Position numbers and translations under genes: made by a program. A stretch of 8,218 nt of DNA from contig NZQU01000057.1 of NCBI GenBank assembly GCA_002696025.1, positions 1 to 8,218 of the forward strand, written 5' to 3'. The notes beneath the pieces were generated by a model. That model did no database searches and had not been told where the DNA came from. It saw only the letters and a program-made list of their open reading frames with translations. Below are positions 5,102-8,218 of the stretch, one piece after another (the first letter of the stretch is position 1; every line of letters starts with the position of its first letter). Source of the stretch: Crocinitomicaceae bacterium. GTDB lineage: Bacteria; Bacteroidota; Bacteroidia; Flavobacteriales_D; Crocinitomicaceae.

Positions 5102-6505
5102 TTATAATACAGCAATAGATAGTGTATGCCTTTTAATTTCTCCCAGATAGTCTTCATATTCAAATACTGAAAGGTAATATCCCTTTTTAATAAGGACTTT
5201 GAAAATTGTGTTATTTGCATCTGATTTTTCATAGATTAATTTCCCTGAAAGGTTATAAATTGAGATTTTTTTATTTCCATTAATAAAGTATGGGAAGCTA
5301 AAAAAAACACTTTCGCCTTCTATTGTGGGGTTTGGGAATGCTTGAGGTGTTTCATTAGGATGCGGATAAATATCAGGGTCAAATTGAAAAAGAAACAATC
5401 CGTTTTGTCTATCTGAAATTATTAGTTTATTGCTTTCATAATTAGAGTGAACACCCCAAGCACCATTCATTGTAAAGTTAGATTCCTGAAGATAGGTGTC
5501 ATAATAGGCTATTTGTTGAGGAGGCGTTGTTCTGTAGTCAAAAATTCTTAAACCTTCATTGTAATATGCTACATAAACAAATTTATCATCACACTGAATG
5601 TTATGTGGTGTACTCCCATTTTCAAAATTATACCCAAACATTGATTTGTAAACTAATGTTTTGTCGGGAAGTCTTTTGTAGTGTTTTATTTTCATTCCTG
5701 AATTTTCATCAGTAAAGAAGTAATCTGTTTTGTTTGGAGATAACCATCCTTGGTGATTGTATCCTTGGTCCTGATAAAAATCAATGCTTTGAGAAAAGTA
5801 AGGATTTGATGGGTTTGAAAAGTCGTAGCACCTTATTCCATCAAAACCACAGTTTAAAATGGCTTCGTTTTCATTAACATATACATCATGAACTTCTGCA
5901 ATATCAGATGGCCCTTCCCAAAGCAAAGTTGGGTTGGTCGGATCTGATAATGAAAATACTCTCATAGGGACAGGGTTTAATATGGTGCTGTCAAGTACGG
6001 GAGTTACTTTACATAAATACAACGTTGCTTCAGATGTATCAATGAAAATATTATGTGTTTTACCAAATAAAGGAGCTCCCATGTCTTTGATAAGATGAAG
6101 CGAATCAGGTAAATAACTTAAATCTATAATTTGTAGGCTGCTATAGCCTTCGTCACAAACTGCATATAAATAATTTTGGTATGTTTTGTATTCTCGGTGA
6201 ATTACAGAAGCATCACTAAATTTCCCTTTTATAAAGCCACTTGAGACAAGTGTATTGTTTTCTGTAATCCGAAAAACATGTGTGCCTTCAGTTGATCCTA
6301 TAACAGCGTATTCACTCCCATTTTGATTAAATCCCCAACATCCACTATACCTACTTAAAGAAGAGTTAGTAATCAATGAATCATTTTTCCATTGGTCAAG
6401 AAACGTGATGTTTTTTTGATTTTGGCAATAGATTGTATTTTTCAAAAAGCCAATTGAAAAAATACAGCCAAGTATTACTTTAGGAAGAACTATAGTTTTA
6501 TTCAT
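5102..6505 (-). CDS. Secreted LVIVD / choice-of-anchor-B beta-propeller protein with T9SS sorting domain
   Basis: 467 residues. An N-terminal signal peptide (hydrophobic about 5-20) probably ends before Gln28 ('IYC|QNQ'). The body, about 50-378, consists of repeats of the LVIVD/choice-of-anchor-B type with strands such as 'YLYAVCDEG..LQIIDLS' and 'FVYVAYYNEGLRIFDY'. I count seven blade-like units starting near 55, 101, 149, 204, 249, 299 and 348. Family hallmarks include 'GKTHNIFID' (148-156), 'EVHDVYV' (204-210), 'YNHQGWLSP' (249-257), 'TPHNI' (299-303) and 'NGAWGVH' (347-353). The C-terminus, about 389-467, looks like a type A T9SS sorting domain: 'AFPNPT', 'ISIYNLSGKLIYEK', then 'KGYYLSVFEY' and a terminal beta strand. 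I infer export by Sec, then by the type IX system to the cell surface or outside. The ligand or activity is unknown. It starts one base after the FISUMP gene ends, so the two are very likely cotranscribed. Confidence 0.88.
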   Translation of the reverse strand: MNKTIVLPKVILGCIFSIGFLKNTIYCQNQKNITFLDQWKNDSLITNSSLSRYSGCWGFNQNGSEYAVIGSTEGTHVFRITENNTLVSSGFIKGKFSDASVIHREYKTYQNYLYAVCDEGYSSLQIIDLSYLPDSLHLIKDMGAPLFGKTHNIFIDTSEATLYLCKVTPVLDSTILNPVPMRVFSLSDPTNPTLLWEGPSDIAEVHDVYVNENEAILNCGFDGIRCYDFSNPSNPYFSQSIDFYQDQGYNHQGWLSPNKTDYFFTDENSGMKIKHYKRLPDKTLVYKSMFGYNFENGSTPHNIQCDDKFVYVAYYNEGLRIFDYRTTPPQQIAYYDTYLQESNFTMNGAWGVHSNYESNKLIISDRQNGLFLFQFDPDIYPHPNETPQAFPNPTIEGESVFFSFPYFINGNKKISIYNLSGKLIYEKSDANNTIFKVLIKKGYYLSVFEYEDYLGEIKRHTLSIAVL

Positions 6506-6506
6506 A

Positions 6507-7232
6507 TTACTTTTTAATACATCTTATACAAGACCCAAATTCAGGATCAATGATATCTTCTTCTTGATATTCGATAGAACAAAACCCAACGCTATAAAAT
6601 TTAAGTGATTTGGGTATATTTGATTGATACTTTGGATTTGTCCACCAAAAAGAACACGCCCCTTTATTATAAACGCCAGTATTGAGAATGCAGCCAGTAG
6701 CTTTTGCATTAAAACCAATTGTGTTTTCACCTGTGTGCTCAATATAAGTGTCCTTATAAATTTGCGTCCATTTATAATTTGCAAGGGTTTTACTCATAGG
6801 CATAACTCCGCCGAGAAAATTTTGTAATATATCCCAATCATTACTTGTGGGAATTTTAAATGCTTCAGGAGTGAGTCCTCTTTTGTCCATAAGGGCATAT
6901 CCATTGTAAAAATAATTTCCATTAATGATTCTATAACATGGTTTTTTTTGATTGTTCAGTAATCTCCAGTCTCTCTTTGAGTATGATCTTTTTATATGGT
7001 CTCCATTTAAAAATTCTGTCACTTTAAGATCTTCAGTCATCCACTCTTGAGTGCCAATTTTTATAGTAGATGAAAAAGCAGAATCGATTAATGTTTTTTT
7101 AGATATGGTATCTACAATTATTTTTTTCTTTTCCTGTCTTTCTATTGCTTTAGTATTAGAATTAGTACAAGCATAAATTATATAGAATAATAACCCTATT
7201 ATTGTAGAAGAAAAAATAATGGTTTTTCGCAT
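6507..7232 (-). CDS. FISUMP-domain lipoprotein
   Basis: 241 residues. The N-terminus is a lipoprotein signal: basic 'MRK', hydrophobic about 4-20, then 'IIYAC' with Cys22 as the probable lipidated residue, followed by a polar linker to about 55. From about 58 to the end the sequence follows the Fibrobacter succinogenes major paralogous (FISUMP) domain: 'IGTQEWMTEDLKV' (59-71), 'NGYALMDKRGLTPEAFKIPT' (110-129), 'DWDILQNFLGG' (132-142), 'GFNAKATG' (173-180), 'SFWWTNP' (194-200) and the closing 'GSCIRCIKK' (233-241). Its function is unknown across the family; such domains sit on secreted or outer-membrane proteins. Six cysteines besides Cys22 (99, 181, 193, 218, 235, 238) could form disulfides outside the cytoplasm. 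It is first in the minus-strand run, one base before the secreted propeller gene, which suggests a functional pair. It diverges from rnpA across 80 bases. Confidence 0.85.
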   Translation of the reverse strand: MRKTIIFSSTIIGLLFYIIYACTNSNTKAIERQEKKKIIVDTISKKTLIDSAFSSTIKIGTQEWMTEDLKVTEFLNGDHIKRSYSKRDWRLLNNQKKPCYRIINGNYFYNGYALMDKRGLTPEAFKIPTSNDWDILQNFLGGVMPMSKTLANYKWTQIYKDTYIEHTGENTIGFNAKATGCILNTGVYNKGACSFWWTNPKYQSNIPKSLKFYSVGFCSIEYQEEDIIDPEFGSCIRCIKK

Positions 7233-7274
7233 AATCGATATGTAAATAACGACAAATTATGCAATAATATTTAT

Positions 7275-7309
7275 TTTGAATACAAATAAAACATTTTAGA
7301 ATAAATTTG
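7275..7309 (+). promoter_or_regulatory. Candidate promoter of rnpA
   Basis: TAAATTTG (7302-7309) matches the Bacteroidota -7 consensus TAnnTTTG exactly, and TTTG at 7275-7278 can serve as the -33 element with a 23-base spacer, at the long end of the usual range. The -7 element ends 3 bases before the ATG at 7313, so the transcript would start at or within a few bases of the start codon. Confidence 0.5.
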
Positions 7310-7312
7310 TTT

Positions 7313-7696
7313 ATGTTAAATCAATTCGGAAAAAACTATAAATTATGTTCCAAAACATTGATTACGCGTGTTTATGAAGAGGGGCGACTAATTAAAAAAA
7401 AAGATGTTTTAATTAGATATCTTGTTTCAGATAGTTTGTCACAAAAAAACATTCAATTTATGACTTCTGCACCCAAAAAAAAGTTTAGAATGGCTGTTGA
7501 TAGAAATTATGTAAAGAGAGTTTTAAGGGAGATCATTAGAAAAAACAAACATATTATTGAATTAAATGAAAATAAATCACTTTATGTTGTCGTTAACTAT
7601 TCAGGTCCTCTTCCAATAATTTATAAAGAATTAGAGTTGCAAATTTTGGATGGTTTTAATATGCTGTTAAGTCAAATACAAAACAATAATAAATGA
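7313..7696 (+). CDS. rnpA: Ribonuclease P protein component
   Basis: The small basic protein subunit that, with the RNase P RNA, removes 5' leaders from precursor tRNAs in the cytoplasm. It is 127 residues from the ATG at 7313; a TTG two codons earlier is in frame but lies in the promoter motif. The family signature is clear: 'MAVDRNYVKRVLREIIRKNK' (60-79), containing the RNxxKRxxRE core (64-73) that contacts RNA. Before it come the usual N-terminal elements 'FGKNYKLCSKTLITRVYEEG' (5-24), and after it the hydrophobic strand 'SLYVVVNY' (89-96). The gene is not preceded by rpmH (ribosomal protein L34), which often adjoins rnpA in other bacteria. It diverges from the FISUMP gene and overlaps the following protease gene by ATGA, so the two are probably translated in a coupled way. 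Confidence 0.95.
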   Translation: MLNQFGKNYKLCSKTLITRVYEEGRLIKKKDVLIRYLVSDSLSQKNIQFMTSAPKKKFRMAVDRNYVKRVLREIIRKNKHIIELNENKSLYVVVNYSGPLPIIYKELELQILDGFNMLLSQIQNNNK

Positions 7697-8218
7697 AATT
7701 AAGAATATTAATATTTATTTTTTACATCATGATTTTTGGGTTTAAAAATCATGCGCAATCTAATGGCTTTGAAGTCCTTAAAAATCTTGAGTTGATAGAT
7801 GAAATATTTGAAAATCTAGAGCTTTATTTTGTAGATGACCCTCAAACTGGAAAAATCGCAAAAACGGGGATTGATGCGATGTTAAATGAGTTGGATCCTT
7901 ATACTGTTTTTTATCATGAGTCAAGCATTGAGGATTATAGAATGATGACAACAGGACAATATGGAGGAATTGGGTCTTTAATAAGAACAGTAGGGGATTA
8001 CACAATTATTGCAGAACCTTATGAGAACAGTCCTTCCCAAAAAAGTGGTTTAAAAGCTGGAGATAAAATATTATTTATTGATGGCAATGACATGAAACAA
8101 AAAAAAGTTTCTGATGTTTCAACTGCTTTAAAAGGAGCAAAGGGCAGTGAAGTTAAAATCACAATTATGAGAGACGGTGTAGGAGAAAAGGAGATTTCTT
8201 TAACTAGAGCAGAAATTA
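7693..8218 (+). CDS. S41-family C-terminal processing protease (partial, runs off right edge)
   Basis: The first 175 codons of a gene that continues past the window. The ATG at 7693-7695 overlaps the rnpA stop (ATGA). The protein begins with a Sec signal peptide (hydrophobic about 5-17, 'KNHAQ'), with a likely cut before Gln22, so it should be periplasmic. Next is the S41 N-terminal helical region ending in 'LDPYTVFY' (67-74), a family hallmark, then a PDZ domain at about 90-172 with 'GGIG' (91-94), 'ENSPSQKSGLKAGDKILFID' (111-130) and 'ALKGAKGSEVKITIMRDG' (145-162). The catalytic Ser/Lys domain lies beyond the window, so activity cannot be checked here. By family it is a CtpA/Prc-like serine protease that trims or degrades exported proteins by recognising their C-termini. 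Confidence 0.9.
   Translation, partial: MKLRILIFIFYIMIFGFKNHAQSNGFEVLKNLELIDEIFENLELYFVDDPQTGKIAKTGIDAMLNELDPYTVFYHESSIEDYRMMTTGQYGGIGSLIRTVGDYTIIAEPYENSPSQKSGLKAGDKILFIDGNDMKQKKVSDVSTALKGAKGSEVKITIMRDGVGEKEISLTRAEI

Noticed and set aside
7253..7259. TAATTTG (minus strand) as a -7 element for the FISUMP gene
   Set aside because: It is one base short of TAnnTTTG, and the nearest upstream TTTG is at the edge of acceptable spacing. A promoter must lie in this 80-base gap, but I cannot place it.
1..8218. Mobile element, CRISPR array, toxin-antitoxin or defence system
   Set aside because: I looked for regularly spaced repeats, terminal inverted repeats, transposase or integrase motifs and small paired ORFs and saw none; the genes are core or envelope functions.

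Overview
The window looks like ordinary, very dense chromosomal DNA from an AT-rich member of the Bacteroidota, most likely Flavobacteriales. The evidence is a gldH homologue (gliding / type IX secretion lipoprotein), a secreted protein with a T9SS-type C-terminal sorting domain, a FISUMP-domain lipoprotein, Bacteroidota-type TAnnTTTG -7 promoter elements, and no purine-rich Shine-Dalgarno sequence before any start codon. Every gene fits one AT-rich codon style. I see no transposase, integrase, phage gene, CRISPR array, tRNA or rRNA, and no stretch over 300 bases without a gene.

Layout from left to right. (1) The 3' end of a gene running in from the left, probably an oligopeptide-type ABC transporter substrate-binding protein, meets engB head-on with an 8-base overlap. 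(2) engB (minus) and a cystathionine gamma-synthase/lyase-family PLP enzyme (plus) diverge from a 60-base gap that holds back-to-back TAnnTTTG motifs. The PLP gene is followed by an unrecognised 62-residue two-helix membrane protein. (3) A minus-strand block holds five genes, in transcription order: FISUMP lipoprotein, LVIVD/choice-of-anchor-B beta-propeller with T9SS sorting domain, ricT, gldH and pgk. Spacing inside it is 1 base, 56 bases, a 4-base ATGA overlap and 6 bases. The first two genes form one tight pair, the last three another, and the 56-base gap may or may not separate two transcripts. (4) rnpA (plus) diverges from the FISUMP gene and overlaps by ATGA the start of an S41 C-terminal processing protease, which runs off the right edge.

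How they fit together. Most genes are housekeeping: ribosome assembly GTPase (engB), RNase P protein (rnpA), the RNA-maturation factor RicT, glycolysis (pgk) and sulfur amino acid metabolism. The cell-envelope theme is GldH plus a likely T9SS client and an adjacent lipoprotein. I did not find a convincing new system. The parts most worth a second look are the FISUMP/propeller secreted pair with a histidine recurring in most propeller blades, the probable leaderless engB and rnpA transcripts, the Cys-rich head and Lys-rich tail of RicT, and the small membrane protein.
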